From a bacterium (lineage in GTDB: Bacteria; Hydrogenedentota; Hydrogenedentia; Hydrogenedentiales; SLHB01): a stretch of 18,449 bases of DNA. Position 1 is the first letter of the stretch, and every line of letters starts with the position of its first letter. The stretch is from positions 1-18,449 of the forward strand of contig JAAEQP010001254.1 of the NCBI GenBank assembly GCA_024231375.1, written 5' to 3'. Below, piece after piece: positions 1 to 7,102 of this stretch. The translations under genes and the position numbers were made by a program. The notes beneath the pieces were generated by a model, which saw nothing but the letters and a program-made list of their open reading frames with translations, did not search any database and was not told the origin of the DNA.

Positions 1-100
1 AGAGGAAGAGAGAGGAGTCTTGTCTTCCATCGTTAACAGGTCCGCTGTCCGTGATTGTTCTCTGGTTGTGCGTCCCTAATTGCTCCAAATGGCGTGTACC

Positions 101-148
101 TACGGCGTAGCGGCGAAAAGACCTGGGACAGTCCCGTCTGCGTCCGCC
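101..148 (+). repeat. Partial GGGACAGTCCC palindromic element, copy 1
   Basis: The first part, TACGGCGTAGCGGCGAAAA (101-119), recurs with one mismatch at 1235-1253. The second part (120-148), built around GGGACAGTCCC, recurs exactly over 29 bp at 18407-18435. The tail found in the complete copy (1293-1318) is missing here, so this is a head-only copy. No transposase lies nearby in the window. Confidence 0.75.
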
Positions 149-224
149 CTGAAGGGTTGATTCGGTCGCCAGCCAAGACGGTGCGGGGCACGGAGACCTC
201 ACGAGTAAGCCAGGAATCTCTTTG

Positions 225-249
225 ACAGGATGAACAGGATAGACAGGAT
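225..249. repeat. Three ACAGGAT units with 9-nt period
   Basis: ACAGGAT occurs at 225-231, 234-240 and 243-249, exactly 9 nt apart. From memory, runs of this ACAGGAT type with 9-nt spacing are found between genes in many environmental bacterial genomes. Their function is not known to me. Confidence 0.7.
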
Positions 250-284
250 GAGAGGGAGGTCAGTGGGCCGATCTCTGCGTGTGA

Positions 285-321
285 TTCGTGGTGAAGGAAT
301 CCGGAGGTGTTGAACCACGAA
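285..321. repeat. 8-bp inverted repeat beside CACGAAG units
   Basis: TTCGTGGT (285-292) is the exact reverse complement of ACCACGAA (314-321), with a 21-nt loop. The right arm is also the start of the CACGAAG triplet, so the hairpin may simply reflect two copies of that repeat in opposite orientation. Confidence 0.5.
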
Positions 322-340
322 GGGCACGAAGCTCACGAAG
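316..340. repeat. Three CACGAAG units with 9-nt period
   Basis: CACGAAG occurs at 316-322, 325-331 and 334-340, exactly 9 nt apart. This is the same period as the unrelated ACAGGAT triplet about 70 bp upstream. From memory, CCACGAAG-type runs are widespread intergenic repeats in environmental bacteria. Confidence 0.7.
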
Positions 341-406
341 TCGGAGAGGAAGGGAGAGGGGGCAGCGCGACGGCGACCGAAGCTGCGTACACTGACCCGT
401 CCCCGT

Positions 407-426
407 CGTTCTGAGCGAAGTGAATC
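407..426. repeat. Copy resembling a dispersed TTCTGAGCGAAG repeat
   Basis: The sequence CGTTCTGAGCGAAGTGAATC resembles a short dispersed repeat that I recall from many environmental bacterial genomes, usually written around TTCTGAGCGAAG. There is a single copy in the window, so identification rests on memory and not on recurrence here. Confidence 0.4.
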
Positions 427-470
427 TCGTCCATCCAGCAGTCTCCTTCACTGCTCGCCGACTGTCTGAA

Positions 471-504
471 GGTGTGGGACCGGCGAGGGCGCCGGTCCCA
501 CACC
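471..504. repeat. 15-bp perfect hairpin, 4-nt loop
   Basis: The arm 471-485 (GGTGTGGGACCGGCG) is perfectly complementary to 490-504, with loop AGGG. It lies 17 bp past the stop codon of the minus-strand membrane protein gene, so it could end that transcript. No T-run follows on either strand, so it is not a canonical intrinsic terminator. A palindromic intergenic repeat is an equally good reading. Confidence 0.6.
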
Positions 505-520
505 TGACGATATCCCCAGG

Positions 521-1168
521 CTATTCTTGATCAGCACTGGCTTCCTGAACGTTGTCCGCGTCGGTTGCGCTTGGCTTCTTACGTCGATTGACATAGGCTC
601 GGATGGGGAGCAGTAGGGCGTAGAAGGCCATGGACGGAAAGGCGAGCATCAGAAAGCTCGAATCACTTGAGCCGCTCATGTACTCCGCCGCGCCCTCTGA
701 CACCAAGTCGTTAGTCAGACCACACGACGTCAACATCGTGCCACAGTACACCGCCCAAACACAGACCTCACGTGAGGTCGGTCCAGGTTTGAAGTATGCT
801 TCGATAGATGCCAGTCCGAGGGCTGCAAGAACGGTCATGATTGCCACCACAGCATAGGGCACAAACCCGAGCAAAGAGCCATGTTCCCAGTGGTAGGCCC
901 AAAGGTCCGCGGAGAAGAAGGGCACGACCCATGCGAACGTCATCAGGCAGAGGTGAAGTCCTGGGGCTGCCATCACTACGGCCCGTCTCTTAGACGATTG
1001 CATGGCCGTTAGGAGTGGGCGGTGCGGACCGACAATCGCACCTGCCATCGCCACGAACACGCCAGCAGCACTTGGAAGGGTCGCAGCCGCGAGCCAGGCA
1101 GGACCTGCTATCAGCAGGGGGAGAACTGTCTTGCGCCATTTCGCCGGACTTGTCTCGTCGCTATCCAT
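521..1168 (-). CDS. Small integral membrane protein, unknown function
   Basis: The 215-residue product has about five or six hydrophobic segments (roughly residues 16-33, 35-48, 64-88, 97-122, 135-150 and 172-190). A short polar N-terminus precedes them and the C-terminal tail is charged (RRKKPSATDADNVQEASADQE type composition). The ATG at 1168 is supported by AAGGAG about 8 nt upstream (complement of 1177-1182). I do not recognise a family, and no catalytic motif is visible. The gene stands alone: repeat elements lie on both sides, with a hairpin just past its stop and a palindromic element upstream. Its codon use looks less G/C-biased in places than that of its neighbours (impression only). 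It is probably a real gene of unknown function located in the inner membrane. Confidence 0.7.
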   Translation of the reverse strand: MDSDETSPAKWRKTVLPLLIAGPAWLAAATLPSAAGVFVAMAGAIVGPHRPLLTAMQSSKRRAVVMAAPGLHLCLMTFAWVVPFFSADLWAYHWEHGSLLGFVPYAVVAIMTVLAALGLASIEAYFKPGPTSREVCVWAVYCGTMLTSCGLTNDLVSEGAAEYMSGSSDSSFLMLAFPSMAFYALLLPIRAYVNRRKKPSATDADNVQEASADQE

Positions 1169-1234
1169 TGCGTCAACTCCTTTGCACGAATGTAATGGAG
1201 CGGCTACTGCGGGGCTGTTGCAAAGCCTAGCACG

Positions 1235-1318
1235 TACGGCGTAGCCGCGAAAAACGCCAGGGACAGTCCCGTCTCGCTTCGCTCGCTTGGTACAGTCCCG
1301 GTTTTTCGCTTCTGTTCT
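1235..1318. repeat. Complete GGGACAGTCCC palindromic element
   Basis: GCGAAAAAC (1247-1255) pairs with GTTTTTCGC (1301-1309), and GGGAC (1260-1264) pairs with GTCCC (1295-1299), giving a nested stem-loop. The head (1235-1253) matches 101-119 at 18 of 19 bases. The tail (1293-1318) matches 18359-18384 at 24 of 26. This is therefore the most complete of three copies in the window. The layout resembles REP-type elements mobilised by REP-associated transposases, though none is encoded here. Confidence 0.7.
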
Positions 1319-1340
1319 TGTGTTATTACTCTTTCGGCGG

Positions 1341-4300
1341 CTACGGTGTCCGCGCGGGGACGTTCGCCGAGCCTGTCTCGACTTCCAGGGGTCGTTCGTC
1401 GATGGACAGAATCTGGACGTCGTCGAGTACGATAGTCAGCGGGCCAAGTTGGTCCATGGGCTTGTCGCTTTCCCAGGCCGCGTTCAGGAGGATGCCTTCC
1501 AGGAACGCGCCTTTGCCTGCGCCGATGGCTACGGTGAGGGCGCCTTCGGTGGTCGCCTTGGTGACGACGCGGCGTTCGGCGACTTGGGCGGCCGGACCTC
1601 GGGTGGCGCGCGTCCAGCGGACGAGTCCTTCGGGTTCGGTGCGCAAGCGGAATTGCACAGGGCCGACGCCAGCCATCTCTTCACACGTCAACTGCACCCA
1701 TGCCTCGCCGCCGTATTGTTGCATGGCGGTCGCTTGCAGGCGGACGTCGAGCCGGACCGGTTTGCCGGTGCGGTATCGGAACCCGGCAGGGAGCACAGCC
1801 TCGTGTCCGGCGGACGCGTCGGTTACGCGGACATCGACGACCGTCGCGGATTCGCTGTCCACGGCCGGCACTTCGGCCATCAGTGTGCCGGCATCCAGAA
1901 ACCGTACCGACGGCGAGGGCTGTTCGCCGAAAGAGGCCCGGGCGTCGCGCGGGAAGTTGCGCCCGAGGATAAGCGCATGGGTCCCTCCCGAGGCGGGTCC
2001 GTAGCCCGGTCGGACCTCGACAACGACCGGTGCGTCAGCAGGAGGGAGCGGCGTGTAATCGGCGCCGTCATGGATGCCATCGCCGTCGGTATCCGGGTTG
2101 AGGGGGCTGGTCTCGCCCGGATCGGTTCGGCCGTTGCGGTTGGCATCTTCCAACCCGTCGGGGATTCCGTCGCCGTCCGCATCGGCGTTCAGCCGGTCCG
2201 TTTCGCCGGGGTCCGCGGCCCCGTTGTCGTTGGTATCCTCGATGCGGTCGGGGAGCCCGTCCGCGTCAAGGTCGGCGACGACTTTGCCGGCACGCCCCAA
2301 CCATCCGAACAAGCTGACCGCGAACCGCCGCGGTTCAGGCTTCGCCAAGGCTGGAGATTCAAGGGGCGTGGCGCCCGCAAGCACCGCGATGCGCCCCAGC
2401 CCGTATTCGATCGCCGCGAACGCGGCTTGGTCACGGGTGCCGAACATGCGCGCCACGACCCGGTCATCCGCTTCGACGGCGACGCGGCATCCGTCCATGA
2501 TGTGTACAAGGCCCCAGTGGCGCCATTCGCCGTCAGGACTGTCGTTCGCGAACACGCCGTCCACATCCTCGGATGGGTCGAGCACGATACCGGCGGGCGC
2601 GAGCCAGCGCGACACGGAACGGCCCTCCGGGTCGGGCATGTGGGAGCCTAGGAAAAGGACGCTTCCGCCCTGGGCGGCGTAATCCAGGAGCGCCGAGGCG
2701 GTGATCGCACCCCGAGCGGCCGATGCGGCGTCCACGACGACTACGGAGTGAGGGGACAGAGGTTCGGCGAAATACCGGCGTGCGACCCGGTGACTGAAGT
2801 GTCGGGGGGCTGCCGCAAGCAACTCCGCGAGCGGCCGTAGGCTGCCCAAGGCGGCGATGCCGTCCGCCGGCCGATGGGCGGACAACGAATCCACGACCCA
2901 CAGGATGCGATTCGGGCCTTGCTCCTCCGGCACCACCCGGACATCGATGCGTGCCGGACTTCCCGCCGCGTTCCGCCCTGAATCGGCGCCAGTCAGATGC
3001 ACACGCACCGAGCCGAGGGTACCGCGGCCGGACGAGGCGTAGTAGGCGGGGTCAACGCCCATAAGAAACCACCCGGGCACGATGCCACGCTGTGGATACA
3101 CGTGCAGCCAAGGCTGTGACGCCCGGCCGGATTGAACGCGCCACTCTGAGCTCTGGGCGTGGGGTCCCTCGATACGGACAACGTGCAACTCGTTCCCGTT
3201 CGCTTTCTCCCCGAAAGTGACTATCGATGGCACGTTCAGGGAAGGCGATGGCGTGCCTTGTTCCGGGTCAACCGCATCGGGCACACCGTCCTCATCGAGG
3301 TCGCGCCATGCGAGGATGGACGGACGGATATGCGCCAGGCGCGTGACGACGCCCGTCTGGAGTTGAATCGTCCTGGTCGGTTCCTCGGCCGCGATGTCGA
3401 AAAGATGAATGCGGCCCGCCTCGCCGATGATCAGGCTGCCGGGAATCCAAAGCAAGGCGCCGACGGGTTCTTGGAAGGAGCGCCGGTCGCCGGGCGGACG
3501 GCCGTCGGCCCATACTTCGACATGGTTCCCGGACGCCACGGCTACGCCGGGACCTGCCGGGTCGGTCTCGACACGGAGGGGACGTATGATGTTGGTGAAG
3601 GAATGCTCGACATCCTTGTCCAGCCCGGATTCCGTCACGGCAACGTGGGTCAGGTAGGCGAACCCGGCGCTTGGCGTGCGCGTCGCCACCCAGCACCCGT
3701 GGGGCGTGCCCGCGTGGCTTGGGTGGAGCGGGGCATCGTCGCCTTGCGGCGTGCCGGGCATCCGGACGGGAGGCCCCACCGGCGCGTACGTTTCCGTATC
3801 GATGACGTGAAGCCACGAGGACGCTGCCGCCGCTGGATGGTCGAATGCGTAGCCGGATGTGAGTGCATAGAGATAGCGGCCATCGTCACTCACGGCGATC
3901 GCATCGGGTCTGTTTCCGAGCCCCTCCGAGGCCGCATCCGTCAATTCAATTGAATCCGCGGCCACGGCCCCGCCCAGCAGATCGCGAACGTGTAGCATCG
4001 AACCCGAACCGTCGGGCGACCGGCACAGAACCGCGGTCATTGTGGTGTTTGGCAGTACGACCGCCGCGACCGGTGGACCTGGCAAGCGTCGTGTCGCCAG
4101 TCCGGGTTCGAAGGTCATATGGGGCACGATGCCACAACGCGCCACGTCGAGGCGGCCCGTCAGGTTTCCATCGACGCCTTGGAGTGTCGTGAGGAGGGCT
4201 ACCAGAGGCGCACCCGTCGCGGGATCGTATGCAATGGCGCCTGCGACTTGATCGAAGGGATCGTCGCGCACCAGCCGTCCTTGCGGGACCGCGTGAAGCG

Positions 4301-4631
4301 GGACCGTCGAATACGCCGACACAATCGATAGACGGCCGAGGGGCGTGTCTCCACGGGCCGCAGCCTGCGACGTGACCACCGTACCTCGCCCGTGACGGGT
4401 GACGAGCAGCGGTCCGCGTGTCGCAACGCCCGGAACCCGCTGAGGCGGGGGCAGCGGTTCGGTGCTTTCCAGGTCGAGGGTGTGGAGGTAGACGCCCGCG
4501 GCTTGGCGTGCGGCGGTGAGGGTCGTGGTCTCGACGAGGACGCCTTGGGCGTTCGCATGCAGATGCCAGAGTACCAGCACGCCCAGCAGCGCGCCGATCC
4601 GCCTCATCGTCTTGTACGCACGGTTCGCCAA
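1341..4631 (-). CDS. Large secreted multidomain protein with TSP3 calcium repeats
   Basis: Product of about 1096 residues. The N-terminus is a signal peptide (MRRIGALLGVLVLWHLHANA-Q). Next comes a region of about 400 residues with beta-propeller-like phrases such as PDAIAVSDDGRYLYAL. An isolated calcium-type loop, DLDEDGVPDAVD, lies near residue 450. Residues about 585-780 look like a Rossmann-type amidotransferase-like domain (VVVVDAASA, GGSVLFLGSH). Thrombospondin type-3 repeats occupy about 785-865 (DLDADGLPD, DADGDGIPDG, DTDGDGIHDG). An IPT/TIG-like domain (about 865-950) and a beta-rich, possibly cohesin-like C-terminal domain follow. The TTG at 4631 has AGGGAG 7 nt upstream. GTG at 4646 (13-residue extension before the signal) and ATG at 4607 are alternatives. 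It is probably cell-surface or exported, and its substrate is unknown. No catalytic residues can be named. Confidence 0.85.
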   Translation of the reverse strand: MANRAYKTMRRIGALLGVLVLWHLHANAQGVLVETTTLTAARQAAGVYLHTLDLESTEPLPPPQRVPGVATRGPLLVTRHGRGTVVTSQAAARGDTPLGRLSIVSAYSTVPLHAVPQGRLVRDDPFDQVAGAIAYDPATGAPLVALLTTLQGVDGNLTGRLDVARCGIVPHMTFEPGLATRRLPGPPVAAVVLPNTTMTAVLCRSPDGSGSMLHVRDLLGGAVAADSIELTDAASEGLGNRPDAIAVSDDGRYLYALTSGYAFDHPAAAASSWLHVIDTETYAPVGPPVRMPGTPQGDDAPLHPSHAGTPHGCWVATRTPSAGFAYLTHVAVTESGLDKDVEHSFTNIIRPLRVETDPAGPGVAVASGNHVEVWADGRPPGDRRSFQEPVGALLWIPGSLIIGEAGRIHLFDIAAEEPTRTIQLQTGVVTRLAHIRPSILAWRDLDEDGVPDAVDPEQGTPSPSLNVPSIVTFGEKANGNELHVVRIEGPHAQSSEWRVQSGRASQPWLHVYPQRGIVPGWFLMGVDPAYYASSGRGTLGSVRVHLTGADSGRNAAGSPARIDVRVVPEEQGPNRILWVVDSLSAHRPADGIAALGSLRPLAELLAAAPRHFSHRVARRYFAEPLSPHSVVVVDAASAARGAITASALLDYAAQGGSVLFLGSHMPDPEGRSVSRWLAPAGIVLDPSEDVDGVFANDSPDGEWRHWGLVHIMDGCRVAVEADDRVVARMFGTRDQAAFAAIEYGLGRIAVLAGATPLESPALAKPEPRRFAVSLFGWLGRAGKVVADLDADGLPDRIEDTNDNGAADPGETDRLNADADGDGIPDGLEDANRNGRTDPGETSPLNPDTDGDGIHDGADYTPLPPADAPVVVEVRPGYGPASGGTHALILGRNFPRDARASFGEQPSPSVRFLDAGTLMAEVPAVDSESATVVDVRVTDASAGHEAVLPAGFRYRTGKPVRLDVRLQATAMQQYGGEAWVQLTCEEMAGVGPVQFRLRTEPEGLVRWTRATRGPAAQVAERRVVTKATTEGALTVAIGAGKGAFLEGILLNAAWESDKPMDQLGPLTIVLDDVQILSIDERPLEVETGSANVPARTP

Positions 4632-4672
4632 TAAACACTCCCTCACGACCCCTGCGAATTGCCCGCGCGGTC

Positions 4673-4701
4673 AGTCTAGCCCCGCGGGTGGAGTGAGTCA
4701 A
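4673..4701 (-). promoter_or_regulatory. Sigma70-type promoter for the TSP3 protein gene
   Basis: On the minus strand, TTGACT (4701-4696), a 17-nt spacer and TAGACT (4678-4673) form a good sigma70-like promoter. Transcription would start near 4666, about 35 nt before the TTG start. The spacer contains CCCGCGGGG, the same core as in the spacer of the trxB promoter. Confidence 0.65.
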
Positions 4702-4776
4702 CGGCACGGGTGTCTGAGGCGGTTGTTCCCAGTTTGGGAGTCGGACACAATTGCAGACCCCTCACCCGGTACAAAC

Positions 4777-4808
4777 CGGGGCGACGCTGCTTGCGCGGCG
4801 CCGCCCCG
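4777..4808 (-). terminator. Possible terminator hairpin after trxB
   Basis: CGGGGCG (4777-4783) is the exact complement of CGCCCCG (4802-4808), and an inner CGC/GCG pairing extends the stem. It lies about 20 bp past the trxB stop codon. Only a weak T-rich run (GGTTTGT) follows on the minus strand, so termination is plausible but not certain. A second small hairpin, CCCGGT-ACAA-ACCGGG, abuts it. Confidence 0.4.
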
Positions 4809-4829
4809 TTGGTCGTCTCTGTCGGTCCG

Positions 4830-5777
4830 TCAGCCTTCCTGGGCTTCGAGCCAACGGGTGCAGTCGATGGCGGCCATGCAGCCCGAGCCGGCGGCGGTAA
4901 CGGCTTGGCGGTAGTTCTTGTCTTGCACGTCGCCCGCGGCGAACACGCCTTCCACGTTGGTATGGGTGCTGTCGGGTTTGGTGACGAGATAGCCGGTTTC
5001 GTCCATGTCCAACACGCCTTTGAACAGGTCCGTGTTGGGTTTGTGGCCGATGGCGCTGAAGTAGCCGGTACACGCGACCTCGCGGGTCTCGCCCGATTTG
5101 ACGTCTTTCAAGCGGACTCCGGTCACGCCGTTCTCGTCGTCGCCGAGGACCTCGTCGACCACGGAGTTCCATTCGACGATGATCTTCTCGTGGGCGATGA
5201 TGCGTTCGCCCATGATCTTGCTGGCACGCAACTGGTCGCGGCGATGGACGACGTGGACTTCACTGGAGAAGTTTGCCAGAAACAGGGCCTCTTCCATGGC
5301 CGTGTCGCCGCCGCCAACCACCACGACGGGCTTGTCGCGGAACCGGGGCAACGCTCCGTCGCACGTGGCACAGGCCGACACGCCGCGGTTCATGAAGGCT
5401 TCCTCCGATTCGAGGCCCAGGTAGCGGGCTGTGGCGCCCGTGGCGATGATGACCGCCTTGGCCTCCCAGATCTCGTCGCGGCAGGTCAGCTTGAAGGGGC
5501 GTTGGGACAGGTCGATGGCGGAGACGGTCTTCGAAAGCACGCGGAGCCCGAAGTGTTCGGCCTGTTTCTTGAACTGCATCATCATCTCGGGACCGCTCAC
5601 GCCTTCCGGGTAACCCGGAAAATTCTCGACTTCCGTGGTGGTCATGAGCTGTCCGCCTGGCAGGATGTCCTTGCTCAACTCGCCTTCGAACATGAGGGGG
5701 TCGAGTTTGGCCCGCGCCGCATAGAGTCCGGCCGTGTATCCCGCGGGTCCCGATCCAATGATGATCACGTTTTCCAT
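4830..5777 (-). CDS. trxB: Thioredoxin reductase
   Basis: This FAD-dependent enzyme passes electrons from NADPH to thioredoxin in the cytoplasm. The 315-residue length is normal for low-molecular-weight bacterial TrxB. The FAD-binding GSGPAG is at residues 8-13, and the redox-active pair CATC is at 136-139 ([10 protein letters not shown]). The NADPH-binding [10 protein letters not shown] follows with the HRRDQLRAS loop, and the C-terminal FAD motif is [15 protein letters not shown]. The ATG at 5777 is chosen because AAGGA lies 4 nt upstream and the protein then begins [13 protein letters not shown]; an upstream in-frame start adds 12 residues unlike the family. The gene is single, with its own promoter about 100 bp upstream. 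No missing key residue is seen. Confidence 0.97.
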   Translation of the reverse strand: MENVIIIGSGPAGYTAGLYAARAKLDPLMFEGELSKDILPGGQLMTTTEVENFPGYPEGVSGPEMMMQFKKQAEHFGLRVLSKTVSAIDLSQRPFKLTCRDEIWEAKAVIIATGATARYLGLESEEAFMNRGVSACATCDGALPRFRDKPVVVVGGGDTAMEEALFLANFSSEVHVVHRRDQLRASKIMGERIIAHEKIIVEWNSVVDEVLGDDENGVTGVRLKDVKSGETREVACTGYFSAIGHKPNTDLFKGVLDMDETGYLVTKPDSTHTNVEGVFAAGDVQDKNYRQAVTAAGSGCMAAIDCTRWLEAQEG

Positions 5778-5879
5778 CGTGTCCTTCCGCCTTTCTACGT
5801 CTTCCCAGGGCAATGGCCGAGAAGGTCGAGCCCCAGGTTGTGTTGGTCAATGCCGTCTCGCGTCGTACGGTACGAGCCG

Positions 5880-5908
5880 ATTATACGAGTCCCCGCGGGG
5901 CGCTACAA
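5880..5908 (-). promoter_or_regulatory. trxB promoter with palindrome in the spacer
   Basis: The minus strand has a perfect TATAAT (5885-5880), a 17-nt spacer and a weak TTGTAG at -35 (5908-5903). The spacer carries the 10-bp perfect palindrome CCCCGCGGGG (5891-5900). Transcription would begin near 5873, giving a leader of about 95 nt. A consensus -10 with a poor -35 and a palindrome between them suggests, but does not prove, regulation. Confidence 0.6.
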
Positions 5909-5942
5909 GACGTCCTGTGTCGGGAGCCGTCTCAACCTTATG

Positions 5943-5980
5943 AGAAAAGCAAACGCGCCGCGGTTCATTCCGCGGCGCGT
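5943..5980 (-). terminator. Intrinsic terminator of the pseudopilin gene
   Basis: Arms 5953-5963 (ACGCGCCGCGG) and 5970-5980 form a perfect 11-bp stem with a 6-nt loop. On the minus strand the stem is followed by TTTGCTTTTCT. It lies 27 bp past the pseudopilin stop codon and has all the parts of a Rho-independent terminator. Confidence 0.85.
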
Positions 5981-6007
5981 GTCGATTCGGGGATTCTGTG
6001 TTCCGAA

Positions 6008-6961
6008 CTATCCCTGTTGCTTGAAGATCAGCGGACCGGCCAGGTTGCCCAGGGAGGAATCGCTCTTGTAATCGGGCGTGACGGCCATGCTCCCGTCCGG
6101 GAAGGCGTCCGTCTTTCCATCGCCGCCTTTCACGCGAGACTCGTAGTCATAGTCGAGCTTGCCATTGCCGTTGGCGTCGCGTGTGGCCAAGTAGTAGGCG
6201 CGCAGCCCCAGCACGTGGTACAGGTTCTCAGGGGGAACCGTGGTCTCAAGCGTCGCGAGCACGTCCGCCGGAGGTGTAACGATACCGCAAGAGTTCATTT
6301 GCGGGCCTACGCTAATCAGCACGTAGGCGTCGTACTTGGCGGGCGGGAACGACAGGCGGCCCAGATTCGCGTCCGAGGGCGTCCACGTCTCCGCGTGCCA
6401 ATCGCTCCTGCTCTCATAGTACTTCTTGACGCGCTTGAACTGGCTGAGGTTCACCGGGACGTAGATGTAGGGGCGGGAGGCCTCCCTTTGGCCGGCCCCG
6501 ACGGTGTTGTCGTACTGGTCCTTGGTCTGCGACCCGTCGTACCGCGCGCTTTCGCCCATGCCCGTCAGGGGGAGGGTGACGAACTCGAGGTAGTCAATCC
6601 CCCCGTTCCTATTGGCGTCAAATGTCTCGGACCATCCGTCGTACACGTCGAAGGTGCCCCGGATGTCGATGAAATCGACGTAGGACTTGAGCCAGTACAG
6701 CTTGTTCTCCGGCACAAACCCGGACGCCTTCCGCTTCTCCCATGTCCGGTAGCCGTAGGCCGGGGGATAGGTCCCGTTATCGGCCGCGTAGGTGGTCAGG
6801 GCCTTCTGAATGCTGCCGAAGTCGGTACGAGTTGTGGAGATCTTGGCGTTCTCGAGTATCTTCGGCAGCCCCACCACAACGAACCCTGCGAGGATCGAGA
6901 TGATGGCGATCACCGTCAACAATTCTATTAGCGTAAACCCCCGCGTGCGAGCGGTTTCCAT
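6008..6961 (-). CDS. Type II secretion/type IV pilin-like pseudopilin with EF-hand-like loops
   Basis: The 317-residue protein begins METARTRG, then FTLIELLTVIAIISILAGF. This is a class III prepilin signal cut after Gly8, with the conserved Glu at mature position 5 (E13) and one N-terminal membrane helix. The next part (about 30-55) resembles GspG-type major pseudopilins. The C-terminal domain is about twice the usual length. It contains a canonical 12-residue EF-hand loop, DANRNGGIDYLE, at 115-126 and a second, degenerate one, DANGNGKLDYDY, at 262-273. The ATG at 6961 has GGGAGG 8 nt upstream. The in-frame ATG at 6994 lies at the predicted transcription start and lacks a ribosome site, so it is rejected. 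No other pilus or secretion gene is adjacent. It is probably a minor pseudopilin or surface-assembled pilin. Confidence 0.88.
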   Translation of the reverse strand: METARTRGFTLIELLTVIAIISILAGFVVVGLPKILENAKISTTRTDFGSIQKALTTYAADNGTYPPAYGYRTWEKRKASGFVPENKLYWLKSYVDFIDIRGTFDVYDGWSETFDANRNGGIDYLEFVTLPLTGMGESARYDGSQTKDQYDNTVGAGQREASRPYIYVPVNLSQFKRVKKYYESRSDWHAETWTPSDANLGRLSFPPAKYDAYVLISVGPQMNSCGIVTPPADVLATLETTVPPENLYHVLGLRAYYLATRDANGNGKLDYDYESRVKGGDGKTDAFPDGSMAVTPDYKSDSSLGNLAGPLIFKQQG

Positions 6962-7002
6962 CACACCATCCTCCCGTTTTAGAGTACGCAACATCTATCT
7001 GG

Positions 7003-7031
7003 ATAATACCACGAGGCCCTATACCCGTCAA
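7003..7031 (-). promoter_or_regulatory. Pseudopilin promoter
   Basis: The minus strand has TTGACG (7031-7026), a 17-nt spacer and TATTAT (7008-7003), close to the sigma70 consensus. The predicted transcription start is near 6996, about 35 nt before the ATG at 6961. It stands back to back with the pcrA promoter: the two -35 boxes are 9 bp apart. Confidence 0.7.
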
Positions 7032-7040
7032 ATCAAATCC

Positions 7041-7069
7041 TTGAAATACCTGGTCTTGTGCCGTAGGAT
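7041..7069 (+). promoter_or_regulatory. Promoter of the pcrA-pheA cluster
   Basis: TTGAAA (7041-7046), a 17-nt spacer and TAGGAT (7064-7069) give a reasonable sigma70-type promoter. The transcription start would be near 7076, leaving a leader of about 27 nt with AAGGA at 7086-7090. That ribosome site is rather far (12 nt) from the ATG at 7103. Confidence 0.6.
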
Positions 7070-7102
7070 CGGGGTTTCTCACCTCAAGGACAATCGCACG
7101 AA

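Larger units (their letters stand above)
1..520. other. Non-coding region with several short repeats
   Basis: No credible gene is seen here. The only open frames are short and arginine/serine-rich, with no ribosome binding site or recognisable motif. The region carries a partial palindromic element (101-148), two triplets of 9-nt repeats (225-249 and 316-340), an 8-bp inverted repeat (285-292 with 314-321), a sequence resembling a common dispersed repeat (407-426) and a strong hairpin (471-504). Positions 1-100 and 149-220 show nothing I can name. The density of unrelated short repeats suggests a landing site for small non-autonomous repeats. Confidence 0.7.

Noticed and set aside
260..451. 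Short minus-strand frame (63 codons) in the left repeat region
   Set aside because: It runs through the CACGAAG and TTCTGAGCGAAG repeats, lacks a ribosome site, and has the skewed composition expected of non-coding DNA.
1287..2651. Long plus-strand open frame (454 codons) opposite the TSP3 protein gene
   Set aside because: It is a shadow of the real minus-strand gene in GC-rich DNA. It has no ribosome site, its composition is rich in Arg/Gly/Ala, and no family motif is seen.
4710..6071. Long plus-strand open frame (453 codons) across trxB
   Set aside because: It covers the trxB gene and the terminator on the opposite strand, has no domain, and is explained by low stop-codon frequency.
5813..6931. 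Plus-strand open frame (372 codons) opposite the pseudopilin gene
   Set aside because: The minus-strand frame has a textbook prepilin signal, promoter, ribosome site and terminator, so the plus frame is a shadow.
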